From Methylococcales bacterium (GTDB lineage Bacteria; Pseudomonadota; Gammaproteobacteria; Methylococcales; Methylomonadaceae), in the NCBI GenBank assembly GCA_023145835.1, contig JAGLDH010000066.1, forward strand, positions 32,894 through 96,893: a stretch of 64,000 nt of DNA, given 5' to 3'. The notes under the pieces were generated by a model, which worked only from the letters and a program-made list of their open reading frames with translations, did no database searches and was not told the DNA's origin. Position 1 is the stretch's first letter. Each line of letters starts with the position of its first letter. The position numbers and the translations under genes were made by a program. Positions 26,889 through 36,343 of this stretch are shown piece by piece.

Positions 26889-28358
26889 CTAATGAATACC
26901 TGCCGGTAAAGTAAAAGAAAATGTTGTATCTCTGCCAGGATCACTCGTAACGTTAATAATACTGCTATGAAGCTCTATGATTCTTTTTACAATCGCTAAA
27001 CCTAGCCCTCCATTTCCATTTTCAGCATGACGATTTTTATCTAACTGATAGAACCTGTCGAATATTAGTGGTAATTCAGGCTCTGGAATACCAATTCCAT
27101 TGTCACTCACTTTAACCTGGATTTTCTGGTCATATCCTGCTAACGCAATGATGATTTCTCCTCCTTGGGGAACAAAACGAAATGAGTTTTCGAGTAAGTT
27201 TTCTAAGACTCTTTCTATTAAGCCAATATCAGCATAGACAAATAATTCAGTTGAATCATAGCTAATTTGTAATTGAATATTATTTTTTTGGCTGTGCAAT
27301 GAGAATTTTTGGACTATATCTTCAACTAACTCGGCCAAATTAAAAACTTCCTGTTGTAATTTTATTTCGCAAGCATCAAGTCTAGCCAACTCAAATAATT
27401 CAGCAACTAATCGGTTTATTCTGCCGCAATGTTTAATTGCTGTTTGCAAATAAGTGCGCCGTTCCTGCTCAGAAAATGTTTTTTCTTTTATTAATAGCGT
27501 TTCAATATAACCTTGTAGAGTAGCCAAAGGAGTTCGTAGGTCATGTGAGACATTAGCTACTAATTCTCTACGTAAATGATCGGTTGTTTGTAGATCATTA
27601 AATTGATGTTGAATTTTTAATGCCATCGTCTGAAACGCAGCGGTTAATTTATCTATTTCATCACCTTTATTGCGGTAGTTTGTAAAAGTAAGCACCAATT
27701 CAGGGTCTGCTTCAAAGTCACTAACACTGGTAGATAATTTTTTTAACCGGCGTGTTAATCCAGCAAACAACAAAAGCCCAACAACGAACAACACTAACAT
27801 CCCCATACCAGTAACCAACAAGCTACTCATTAAAATGTAACTGTTCTTTATCCTTTCGACGATAGAATCATATTCTTCACCACCAAGAATCACATATAAA
27901 TATCCATTAGGTTGATTTTCAAATGGCACAGGTGCAACAGAGAAAACTTTGGTTCGTGAAAAGTCTCTAGGGTCTTCCCCTTGTAATGGAAGTATTGTTT
28001 GACCAGACAAATACCGGTTTAGTGGCTCAATATCAACAGATAACCTGACAACTTTCCACACTGGTGCTGAGAATGCCAAAATCCCCCCTTCATGATCGAG
28101 TAGGTAAATTTCCAGGTTAGGGTTTAACACCATCAGAGAACGAAATAACTTATGTAATGCAGGGTGGTTAACGCGATCATTTTTTAAAAGTTCAGTTTCT
28201 TTAACAATATGACTAGCCACTTCCCCATTCAGTTTTTGCATGACTTCTTGTTGATAAAGATTAGTTGCGATAAATGTGACAGATACCGTCAAAATACTCA
28301 GCAAGATAAAAATCAACAATAAAGCTAAAGTGAGTTTTGAAAATAAAGTTTTAAACAT
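26889..28358 (-). CDS. Sensor histidine kinase (EnvZ/BaeS-like)
   Basis: About 489 residues from the ATG at 28358, which overlaps the end of the response regulator gene by 8 bases. An in-frame ATG at 28436 would lie deep inside that gene and is less likely. Order: TM helix 1 (KLTLALLLIFILLSILTVSV), a periplasmic sensor of about 130 residues, TM helix 2 (LLVTGMGMLVLFVVGLLLFA), HAMP, the HisKA H-box (ELVANVSHDLRTPLATLQGY), and an HATPase with the N box (ENLLENSFRF), G1 (VSDNGIGIPEPE), FDRFYQL and G2 (GGLGLAIVKRI). All kinase motifs are intact. It phosphorylates the adjacent regulator. The stimulus is unknown. Confidence 0.9.
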   Translation of the reverse strand: MFKTLFSKLTLALLLIFILLSILTVSVTFIATNLYQQEVMQKLNGEVASHIVKETELLKNDRVNHPALHKLFRSLMVLNPNLEIYLLDHEGGILAFSAPVWKVVRLSVDIEPLNRYLSGQTILPLQGEDPRDFSRTKVFSVAPVPFENQPNGYLYVILGGEEYDSIVERIKNSYILMSSLLVTGMGMLVLFVVGLLLFAGLTRRLKKLSTSVSDFEADPELVLTFTNYRNKGDEIDKLTAAFQTMALKIQHQFNDLQTTDHLRRELVANVSHDLRTPLATLQGYIETLLIKEKTFSEQERRTYLQTAIKHCGRINRLVAELFELARLDACEIKLQQEVFNLAELVEDIVQKFSLHSQKNNIQLQISYDSTELFVYADIGLIERVLENLLENSFRFVPQGGEIIIALAGYDQKIQVKVSDNGIGIPEPELPLIFDRFYQLDKNRHAENGNGGLGLAIVKRIIELHSSIINVTSDPGRDTTFSFTLPAGIH

Positions 28359-29064
28359 GACTTTGCTCTTCTGAAAATTTGTAACCAACCCCCCAAACAG
28401 TTTGAATATAAACAGGTTGTTTAGGGCTACCTTCAATTTTGACTCTTAGTCTGTTGATGTGTGAATTAACCGTATGTTCATACCCATCATGGCCATAACC
28501 CCATACTTTATCTAATAATTCACTCCGCGTGAACACCCGACCTGGTCGACGAGCAAAAAACACCAATAAATCAAATTCTTTGGCTGTTAAATCAATAGCA
28601 CAATCTGAAACAGTCACGCTGTGATTATTTAAGTTAATACTCATCATTCCTCGCTGAATAATATCAGGTGTTTTGTCTTCTCTAATACTTTCCATAGCAT
28701 CCATACGTCGAAAAATAGCTTTGATACGGGCGATCACTTCCGTAATGCTAAATGGTTTAGTCACATAATCGTCAGCACCTGTTTCCAACCCTAGTACTTG
28801 ATCTAACTCGGAATCTTTTGCCGTTAACATAAGGATCGGTGTGTAATTATGATTCTCTCGAATGGTGCGGCAGATAGACAAACCATCGATGCCTGGCAAC
28901 ATCAAATCCAGGATAACTAAGTCATATTGGTAATGAGTGACTTGTTGATTTCCCTTGTTACCGTCAAAACATAATTCAACATGATGCTGGAGATCACGGA
29001 GATGTAATGCTAGTAATTGCGCCATATCCTGATTATCTTCAATTAATAATATTTTTTTAGCTGA
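28351..29064 (-). CDS. OmpR-family response regulator
   Basis: About 237 residues. The ATG at 29064 (MSAKKILLIEDNQDMAQLLA) is preferred over 29112, which would add a hydrophobic leader unlike the family. The receiver has the acidic pair (IEDNQ), the phospho-acceptor in VILDLMLPG, Thr in MLTAKD and Lys in TKPFS. The C-terminal winged helix is complete (LTAKEFDLLVFFARRPGRVF, VWGYGHDGYEHTVNSHINRL and VWGVGYKF). It is cotranscribed with the kinase. It lies between, and probably controls, two spondin-domain genes. Confidence 0.92.
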   Translation of the reverse strand, partial: SAKKILLIEDNQDMAQLLALHLRDLQHHVELCFDGNKGNQQVTHYQYDLVILDLMLPGIDGLSICRTIRENHNYTPILMLTAKDSELDQVLGLETGADDYVTKPFSITEVIARIKAIFRRMDAMESIREDKTPDIIQRGMMSINLNNHSVTVSDCAIDLTAKEFDLLVFFARRPGRVFTRSELLDKVWGYGHDGYEHTVNSHINRLRVKIEGSPKQPVYIQTVWGVGYKFSEEQSHV

Positions 29065-29274
29065 CATAATCATTCGTATAAATAAAAATATTACATTGAT
29101 TATAGCTGTCAAATATCACAAATTTATATCAAATAAAAATATCGGCATTATATTGAGTTATCAAATTAACAACATGTTTTTACTCTCTAATTTCAAATGT
29201 TATAGTTTTGTGATTTTTAATTTATCATTTATTGATATAGTCAAAACGACAAAATTATAAAAAAGGAATATAAA
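29065..29274. promoter_or_regulatory. Divergent promoter region of the two-component system and long spondin gene
   Basis: 210 very AT-rich bases. TCAAAT occurs four times in direct orientation (29109, 29129, 29161, 29193). The first copy is part of TAGCTGTCAAAT (29103-29114), identical to 25877-25888 in front of the other spondin gene. OmpR-type regulators bind direct repeats, so these are candidate operator half-sites. Regulation is inferred, not shown. Confidence 0.4.
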
Positions 29275-30468
29275 ATGAATAACTATCATTTAAATTCGTC
29301 AATAAAAGCAAAAAAATTAAAACTCGTTAGCTTAATTAAAACAACTATTTTTACATTGTCACTTATCTTAGCTTTCCCACTGAGTGCTGCAACTTATAAA
29401 GTAACTTTTACCGGACGATGGAATGCTTCTCATATTGTCAGTGGCAGCCTACCTGATGATGCCCATTTAACAACATTAATAGGGGCTACCCACCAATCAG
29501 GAAAACCGTTATGGTCACCCTCCACCTTGGCATCCCTAGGAATAAAAAATGTTGCCGAGCAAGGTGATATTAGTCAGTTAATGAATGAGATCAATAGTGC
29601 TATCACTGTAGGAACAGCACATAGCCAAATACTCTCTGATAGCATTTCTAATTTTCCAGAATCAAATTCGACTACATTTGAAGTCCCAAGTAGTCATTCC
29701 AGTATCTCCTTTGTTTCTATGATTGCACCTAGTTCAGACTGGTTTATCGGTGTTTATGATGTTTCTTTAAAACAAAATGGAAACTGGATGCAGACTCTCA
29801 GTATTGACTTAACACCTTGGGATGCAGGTACAAAGGAGGGTGACGATTTAGACTTTGGACTTTCTGCTTCTAATCCACAACAATTAATTTCTAAAATTAC
29901 TGGTTTCCCCTTTATTGGAAGCCCTATCATTGCTAATTTAACTTTTGAACGTATAGATTCAGAGCCCCCTGTCAACAATGTCTCTGCTGTTTGTGAAATG
30001 GGTGTAGACCCTCAAGTTATCAAACCAAATGAAGGGACTGCGCTTTGGTGGTGGACACAAAATGCTATTTCAGGTTCTATTGACAATGGTATTAGCCAAC
30101 CGACCACTGCTCAAAATTGGGTATGGATTTATCCATCTGAGGCGACCACATTTAAAATGAATGTAACCGCTGCTGATGGAAGCGTATCAAGCTGTGAAAC
30201 TACACTTAGAGTTGAAAATGCAACAAGTTCTGAGCCTGCTGACTGTGCGCTTGGAACAGACCCAGAAATTATTCAAGCTGGAGAAGGCACTGCTCTTTGG
30301 TGGTGGACACAAAATGCAAGTTCAGCCAGTATTAATGGTTTTAATAATATACAGTTATCACAAAACTATATTTGGTTATACCCTACCCAAACAACAACTT
30401 ATAAAATAACAGCTATGAATAATGATGGGCTTGTAACAGAATGTGAAACAACCCTTATTGTTCAATAA
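29275..30468 (+). CDS. Exported spondin-domain protein with two C-terminal Ig-like repeats
   Basis: 397 residues. Signal peptide ending PLSAA; AAGGA before the ATG. Residues 40-230 form a typical spondin-N domain (YKVTFTGRWNASHIVSG, LTTLIGATHQSG, SFVSMIAPSSDWFIGVYDV, TPWDAGTKEGDDLDFG). Two homologous units of about 75 residues follow (about 242-318 and 322-397), each with C-x-x-G-x-D-P-x-x-I, GTALWWWTQNA, a Y-P-x-x-x-T-T-x-K strand and C-E-T-T-L. They look like small beta-sandwiches with one disulfide, and both match at DNA level in the WWWTQNA segment. It is transcribed divergently from the two-component system. Confidence 0.8.
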   Translation: MNNYHLNSSIKAKKLKLVSLIKTTIFTLSLILAFPLSAATYKVTFTGRWNASHIVSGSLPDDAHLTTLIGATHQSGKPLWSPSTLASLGIKNVAEQGDISQLMNEINSAITVGTAHSQILSDSISNFPESNSTTFEVPSSHSSISFVSMIAPSSDWFIGVYDVSLKQNGNWMQTLSIDLTPWDAGTKEGDDLDFGLSASNPQQLISKITGFPFIGSPIIANLTFERIDSEPPVNNVSAVCEMGVDPQVIKPNEGTALWWWTQNAISGSIDNGISQPTTAQNWVWIYPSEATTFKMNVTAADGSVSSCETTLRVENATSSEPADCALGTDPEIIQAGEGTALWWWTQNASSASINGFNNIQLSQNYIWLYPTQTTTYKITAMNNDGLVTECETTLIVQ

Positions 30469-30525
30469 CAAATTATTAATATTTATATGAATCAAGGGAT
30501 AACCTATTGGGATATTATTTGGGTT

Positions 30526-33354
30526 TTATTCCATAAAACCATTGATAACCTCGATAGTTTTTGCTTGTTGAGAAAGTAGTACTTCTTCATGACCAAAAAA
30601 GAATGAGTTCTTATTCTCAATAATAGTTAGATTTAATTTATATTTACCCACTTTAAGGGAATCTAGATAGATATTAAAAAATGGATTTTTAGATAATTTC
30701 TTTTTTTGGTTAATTATTGTTAGACCTTGTTCATTCACAATATTGGCATTAATGACTATGTCTTTTTTTAGCTGGTCAGAGAAACCAAAGCCTTTAACTT
30801 TTACAAGATAATCTGTTTTGGGCAAAATAACAAAAGGGCTGCTCTCTATTTCTTGAATAATGGGACGATTAAATTTTAATAGGGCTAGGTCACTAAATTT
30901 GAATGTTATTTGTGTGCCATGTTTATATTGAGATTCTGAAAGAACTAATTGTATATGTTTTAAATTTGACCAATCAGCTATTGAGAAGTTACTGCTTTTT
31001 ATCATGTCTTTTAAAGACAGTACAACCGGAACCCATGTCCGTTCTTTGTCACCAAAGTCCAGTGTAACATCGTGTTTAACCCCCTTGCCATATCCCGTAA
31101 AGTTGACAATAAATTTTGTCACGTCATCTGCAACCTCAGATCGGTTGGAATTCACATTGACTCGAAAATAAAGATAATCATAGTCTGATAGGTCTAGCTG
31201 GCCTTTGTTGAAAGTTATATTAGTACGTGGCCATCCAATAGGGTGTTTTCCTTGCTCTCCACCACCATCAGTTAAGTGATCAACATTGACGTTAAGAGCG
31301 AGTATAGGTTTTTCTTTACTCTCTAAGACCTTTAGAGCCACTTCTGAATTTATTGCCTTCCAGTTTTTGTATCCATTTTTAGCCAAATCAAATTGATCAA
31401 TATTGCCTTTTGGTAAGTTTTCAAGAATTAATTGATTCGCATCTTTCGGTATTATTTTACCTGTGGTATTCGCTATGACTGATGGAGACTGATTATTATT
31501 GACAGGAGGAAGTTTGAGGAGTGCTTGAGTCATCATCGCAATTTTCCAACGCCATGCATTAAAGGATTCATCGCTCCACATGGAAGAGCGTAAATATTTT
31601 TTTTGTGGAATAATGCTATCCCAAATTTCTTGAACAAGCCCTCGAGCCTCATTAATTAATGGAATATAACGTTCATCATTAGAGTTTTCTCGTTGAACAA
31701 TCACTTGTTGTAAAGTATAGAGATACCGCAAATCATCATAACCTTCACGAAAGGCTTCCCAGTAAACAGCAGGAATGACTTGTAAGTTTTCATCCATTCG
31801 CATGCCAGTACCTGAGTAATCATGACCTCTTAGGTAATCAAAATGGTCATCATCATTTCCAACCCAGCGCCAATGCCATGGAATTAATGTTGTATAACCA
31901 CTTCGCCATAGTCCAAAGCCATAGGTCATACGTCCTCCTTTTTGCATGATTGCATGGTCTTTAATTTCACCTGCAATATGGTTGGGGTATGACCAATATT
32001 CAGATTTTTTATCTGCCATGATGCTAGAGTAGGGCATAGAAAAAGGCTGACTAGACCAGGCATCAATAGCGTTAAGGTTACGGTAGGTTGGCGCATCGTG
32101 AGAAGTTGGGTCTTTGGTAATATATGTTTTGATGCCTGAGCGACGGACTGCTGCATAAACCTTAGATGCAAATTCAACTGAAGAAGGGGAGGGTTCATCC
32201 ATAGGAACAGCTATTAACTCAGGCCAGCCTTTTTTTGCAGCAGATGATTTTAGGTTACGAAAACCCTGTTCAATTGCTTTGTAAATACGATTATCAGTAG
32301 GGAGTTTACTAATACTCCAATGATGACCAATTTCACCCCCTTTAACCATACGACGATAATAATGACCAATACCGCCGTCGATAGGTATTGGGCCTTTAAA
32401 GCCCATTTTAAGCATCTTATTAATCAACTTGTCATCCAATAAGCGAACCCCAAGTTGTCCAAATTTGCTTTCACTTCCTCTTAAGGAGACTGTTGGAAAC
32501 ATGTCTATCCCATAAGACAGCATACTTTTTAAATCATTTTCACGACCTATTTCCATCTTGGTTTTACTTAGGTTATTAAATTGATCAGCCTGACCATAAT
32601 AATAAACGCTGTAACGTTTTTTTGGATCGCGCAGAAGTTTATAGTTTAAAACGCGTAAAGATAAGGGAAGCTGTGTGCCTTGTTTTTTACCCTTTTCATA
32701 AATAGTAATATGTCCTTGATAAATCCCGGGTACTGCATCAGCGGGTACATGTATTTTTAACCAAAAACGCTGACTTATTTTTTTAGTTAAATTAACAGTA
32801 TTGGCTTTTTCTAATAACTCCGGCATTGAACGATAAGTCTCTTTTGACTTATAACGAGGGTAGCGAATATTCCAATTAGTCAGTAATCGGAGGTCTAGGT
32901 TGTCAGCCTCAATTTTTGCTTTTTCTGATTGAAGTGTAGAGACTTTGATACGAACATCTTTCATGTCACGCAAAGGATACAAGCTAAATGTCATTGGCTC
33001 ATATTCATCTGGCGTAGCAAATGCTGATAAGTTATCAGAGCGCTCCCACTCTCGAGGGTGTGAAGTAGGGTAAACAACTTGAGTAATAGGGCGATTAAAT
33101 AAAATGTAGCCACGGTTTTGTTCTTGCTTTGTTGATACTGGTTCTGGAGCATCATCAACAAATGGAATTTCTTTAAATTGTGTAGGAACACTCGTTTGAA
33201 TACGAGGTTTTAAGATGGGAATAGATAAAAAGTCAGGTTTTTCAATCGTTTTTAAACCTTTTGCATGTACAAAAGGGACTGTATTCAAATAGAATAAAAT
33301 AAGGATGGTCATCAGACTGATCAAGGTTCTGTGGTGATATCGTTGTGTCTGCAT
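30526..33354 (-). CDS. Exported DUF4091-type glycoside-hydrolase-like protein
   Basis: 942 residues with a signal anchor (TLISLMTILILFYLNTVPFV). Residues 80-240 form a beta domain (AFATPDEYEPMTFSLYPL and PADAVPGIYQGHITIY). A TIM-barrel-like centre (240-600) follows, with AVPMDEPS as a candidate acidic active site and the DUF4091 signature YWEAFREGYDDLRYLYTLQQ. A C-terminal galactose-binding-like domain has LDLSDYDYLYFRVNVN, and a last beta domain ends the protein. This layout is that of GH123-like and related polysaccharide enzymes, but the substrate cannot be deduced. It lies 57 bases from the end of the spondin gene, tail to tail, and recN ends 100 bases upstream of its start. Confidence 0.7.
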   Translation of the reverse strand: MQTQRYHHRTLISLMTILILFYLNTVPFVHAKGLKTIEKPDFLSIPILKPRIQTSVPTQFKEIPFVDDAPEPVSTKQEQNRGYILFNRPITQVVYPTSHPREWERSDNLSAFATPDEYEPMTFSLYPLRDMKDVRIKVSTLQSEKAKIEADNLDLRLLTNWNIRYPRYKSKETYRSMPELLEKANTVNLTKKISQRFWLKIHVPADAVPGIYQGHITIYEKGKKQGTQLPLSLRVLNYKLLRDPKKRYSVYYYGQADQFNNLSKTKMEIGRENDLKSMLSYGIDMFPTVSLRGSESKFGQLGVRLLDDKLINKMLKMGFKGPIPIDGGIGHYYRRMVKGGEIGHHWSISKLPTDNRIYKAIEQGFRNLKSSAAKKGWPELIAVPMDEPSPSSVEFASKVYAAVRRSGIKTYITKDPTSHDAPTYRNLNAIDAWSSQPFSMPYSSIMADKKSEYWSYPNHIAGEIKDHAIMQKGGRMTYGFGLWRSGYTTLIPWHWRWVGNDDDHFDYLRGHDYSGTGMRMDENLQVIPAVYWEAFREGYDDLRYLYTLQQVIVQRENSNDERYIPLINEARGLVQEIWDSIIPQKKYLRSSMWSDESFNAWRWKIAMMTQALLKLPPVNNNQSPSVIANTTGKIIPKDANQLILENLPKGNIDQFDLAKNGYKNWKAINSEVALKVLESKEKPILALNVNVDHLTDGGGEQGKHPIGWPRTNITFNKGQLDLSDYDYLYFRVNVNSNRSEVADDVTKFIVNFTGYGKGVKHDVTLDFGDKERTWVPVVLSLKDMIKSSNFSIADWSNLKHIQLVLSESQYKHGTQITFKFSDLALLKFNRPIIQEIESSPFVILPKTDYLVKVKGFGFSDQLKKDIVINANIVNEQGLTIINQKKKLSKNPFFNIYLDSLKVGKYKLNLTIIENKNSFFFGHEEVLLSQQAKTIEVINGFME

Positions 33355-33454
33355 TATCTTTGACTGTTTTTGAGGCGCTGTGGAGAGAGAAAATTATAAC
33401 AGTACGGAAAACTTAGGTTCTGTCTGCTTTTTGCGGAATTTTTTTGCACGATTC

Positions 33455-35122
33455 TTAGCTTATATTTAACATTTCTTTAGCATGCGCAAGGGTGTTTTTA
33501 GTCATATTAACACCACCCAGCATACGGGCTACTTCTTCAATACGTTCATTTGTTTGTAATAACTCAACAGTCGATGAGGTGATTTCTGTTTGGTTAGTTT
33601 TTTTAACGTATAAATGGTGATGAGCTTGCGAGGCTACTTGAGGTAAATGGGTAACGCACAAGACTTGACGGTTTTCACTTAAACTGCGTAATTTTTGTCC
33701 TACTATTTCTGCTATCCCACCTCCTATGCCAGAATCCACTTCGTCAAAAATCATGGTGGGTGTAGTTTTGTCCGTACTGGTTGTTACTTGTATAGCTAAA
33801 CTAATACGTGATAATTCACCGCCTGAAGCAACTTTAGCCAAAGGTTTTGCAGGTAATCCTGGATTAGCACTGACTAGAAAACCAACTTTATCGTTACCAT
33901 TGAGTTTAGGAGATTCATCTTTATTGTTTTCTATCTGGATTAAAAAATCACCTTGAGGCATACCTAACTCTTTAATCATTTTTGAGATTCTGGTTTGAAG
34001 CTTCTGCCCGTTTTTAATTCGGTTTTCAGATAGCTTTTGATTAAGACCTTGGTATTTATTAAATAACTGTTGAGTATTTTGGGTTAATTCATCAATGCGT
34101 TCACTACTATGAGTGATTGCATCGAGTTCTTGTACTAGATTGGTAGCAATTTGAGGTAGCTGTTCAGGTGCTATCTGATGCTTACGACTGATGTCTTGAA
34201 TAATACTAATTTGGCTGTCTAGAAAACTTAAGCGTTGCGGGTCTGCTTCTTGGCTTTCTAAAAAACGACGTAACTGGTGAGAAGCCTCTTCAATTTGAAT
34301 CTGTGCCTCTGATAGCATCTCGCTTATTTCACTAAGATCGGGTGAAAATTGGGCTAAATCAGTTAAGGAGGTTAAACAGTGCCCCAGCATTTGATTAACG
34401 GATTGCTGTTCATTCTCATATAAAATATCTAATTGCTGCTGACCTTCCGTTAATATTTGTCCTAAATTAGCGAGTTTATTATGCTCTTCAGAAAGGGCTT
34501 GATAGTTATAATCATCCAATTCTAATTGTTGTAACTCTTCTAATTGGTAACGCAGTAACTCTTCACGTTCAACCTGGTCTGAGCTAGTTTTGATTAAATG
34601 GATTAATTCATTGTTTGATTTTTTCCATGACTGATAAGTTTTGTTTAGATCGTCCAATAGTTTTTTATTGTTAGCAAAGTGGTCTAATAATCGACGTTGC
34701 TGTTCTGGGTCTAGCAGTGTTAAATGCGCATGTTGCCCATGAATTTCAACTAATAAGCTACTTAATTGTTTTAATGATTGTAATGTAGCAGGGCGGTTAT
34801 TGATATAGGCTTTTGAGCCACCATCTTGATTGACGATACGTCGAATAACACATTGTTGGTCATCATCAAGATCATTGTCTACAAGCCATTGTTTTGCTAA
34901 GGGAGCATCTGCTAAATCAAAATCAAGATTAATTTCGGCACGTTTGGCATTAGGACGAACATAACCTGAATCAGCCCTATCACCTAAGGCCAGACCTAAT
35001 GCGGTTAATAAAATAGATTTTCCAGCGCCTGTTTCACCCGTGAGTACAGACATGCCTTTATCCAGATCAAGGTTGAGTGATTTGACGACAGCTAAATCAA
35101 TAATGTTGAGGTTTAATAGCAT
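33455..35122 (-). CDS. recN: DNA repair ATPase RecN
   Basis: 555 residues, the usual RecN length. It is an SMC-like ATPase acting early in double-strand-break repair. Visible: Walker A in VLTGETGAGKSILLTALGLA (residues 27-46), a central pair of coiled coils, the ABC signature SGGELSRISLAIQ, Walker B with MIFDEVDSGIGGGIAEIVG, and the H-loop region CVTHLPQVASQAHHH. It starts 3 bases after the nadK stop codon, so the two are cotranscribed, a common gammaproteobacterial order. Confidence 0.96.
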   Translation of the reverse strand: MLLNLNIIDLAVVKSLNLDLDKGMSVLTGETGAGKSILLTALGLALGDRADSGYVRPNAKRAEINLDFDLADAPLAKQWLVDNDLDDDQQCVIRRIVNQDGGSKAYINNRPATLQSLKQLSSLLVEIHGQHAHLTLLDPEQQRRLLDHFANNKKLLDDLNKTYQSWKKSNNELIHLIKTSSDQVEREELLRYQLEELQQLELDDYNYQALSEEHNKLANLGQILTEGQQQLDILYENEQQSVNQMLGHCLTSLTDLAQFSPDLSEISEMLSEAQIQIEEASHQLRRFLESQEADPQRLSFLDSQISIIQDISRKHQIAPEQLPQIATNLVQELDAITHSSERIDELTQNTQQLFNKYQGLNQKLSENRIKNGQKLQTRISKMIKELGMPQGDFLIQIENNKDESPKLNGNDKVGFLVSANPGLPAKPLAKVASGGELSRISLAIQVTTSTDKTTPTMIFDEVDSGIGGGIAEIVGQKLRSLSENRQVLCVTHLPQVASQAHHHLYVKKTNQTEITSSTVELLQTNERIEEVARMLGGVNMTKNTLAHAKEMLNIS

Positions 35123-35125
35123 AGT

Positions 35126-36010
35126 TTAAATTTGATAGCCGCTGCTCCAGTTTAGTTTTTTTCTAAGTGTATGAAAAAAATCATGACCTTCTGGATGCAA
35201 AATGGTAATTGGGTTGGGTATTTTGTTTATTAAAATTTTATCATCCATGGATACCTTTGGTATTTCAAGATGATCACAAGTAACTAATGCATTAATTTGT
35301 TTAGATTGACTAAAGCTAATTTCTATTTCTGAAGAATCATCAACCACAATAGGGCGGTTAGACAATGTGTGAGGACTTAATGGCACTAATACAAGTGCAT
35401 GCAGGGACGGGTGCAAAATAGGTCCACCAGCAGATAATGAATAAGCTGTTGAACCCGTGGGGGTAGAGATAATTAAGCCATCTGAACGTTGAGAGTTTAG
35501 ATAAACACCATCAATATGTGTCACAATTTCAATCATGCTAGGGGTTAGCCAGCGATGGACAACCACTTCATTTACAGCCATTTGCTGATGAATAACCTGT
35601 CCATCACGAACGACCTTAGCGTGAAGTAAGTAACGTTGTTCCTCCAAATAATTCCCTGCCAGAATACTGTTTAATTTTATATTGATGTGCTCAGGCGATA
35701 TATCAACTAAAAAGCCCAGCCTTCCTAAATTAATCCCTAATAATGGAATGTTATGTAAAGCCGTCGCGCGTGCTGCAGATAAAAAAGTCCCGTCCCCCCC
35801 GATAGCAATAATTAGATTACATTCCGCGCCTATTGTTTCAATTTCACGGGCTTCTACCGAGTTAGATGGTAAAAGAGCTGCGCTTTTTGAATCAATAATA
35901 ACGTGATAATCCTTTGTCTCTAGATAATGCAGTACATCCGTAATGGTTTTAGCAATACGATGATCACTGTATTTACCAATGATGCCGATGGTTTTAAATG
36001 TATTGTGCAT
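35126..36010 (-). CDS. nadK: NAD kinase
   Basis: 294 residues. It makes NADP from NAD and ATP. Family motifs: IIAIGGDGTFLSAAR (the GGDGT loop), NLGRLGFLVDI, AVNEVVVHRW (conserved N-E), and SDGLIISTPTGSTAYSLSAGG. The start MHNTFKTIGIIGKYSDHRIA is the normal E. coli-like beginning. First gene of the nadK-recN unit. Its promoter must lie within 36011-36343. Confidence 0.96.
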   Translation of the reverse strand: MHNTFKTIGIIGKYSDHRIAKTITDVLHYLETKDYHVIIDSKSAALLPSNSVEAREIETIGAECNLIIAIGGDGTFLSAARATALHNIPLLGINLGRLGFLVDISPEHINIKLNSILAGNYLEEQRYLLHAKVVRDGQVIHQQMAVNEVVVHRWLTPSMIEIVTHIDGVYLNSQRSDGLIISTPTGSTAYSLSAGGPILHPSLHALVLVPLSPHTLSNRPIVVDDSSEIEISFSQSKQINALVTCDHLEIPKVSMDDKILINKIPNPITILHPEGHDFFHTLRKKLNWSSGYQI

Positions 36011-36343
36011 TGATGAGTGATATTAAGGTGTCAGGATGATAAGTTGATTATACAAAATAATATAAGCTTAGGTAAAAGATGATAATGGAAACTAGGTCAT
36101 AAAGTAAAAAATGTTTTTGAGATGATGGTCAAGAAACCGCAATTGAACAAAATAGGTTGCTCATCTATGTTTTATGTAGAAGGTGAATAGAGTGACTACT
36201 CCTAATGTAATTAGTAGGTGTTTCTCTACTATTTTGTTGCATCCCAATGGTGATAAGAATTGGACATATCGGGTTATCGATGAGGCGGTTATCTATGCAA
36301 AAAGGATGTAAAAATTTTCATTAAAATAACAAAAATATAAATT
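36011..36343. other. Divergent intergenic region
   Basis: 333 bases between nadK and the giant surface-protein gene. No gene, repeat or known riboswitch was recognised. The right end is an A/T-rich leader without a clear ribosome site before the TTG start. Confidence 0.5.

Noticed and set aside
36011..36343. Possible c-di-GMP riboswitch ahead of the giant gene
   Set aside because: No GEMM-type conserved core could be found; only AT-rich leader sequence.
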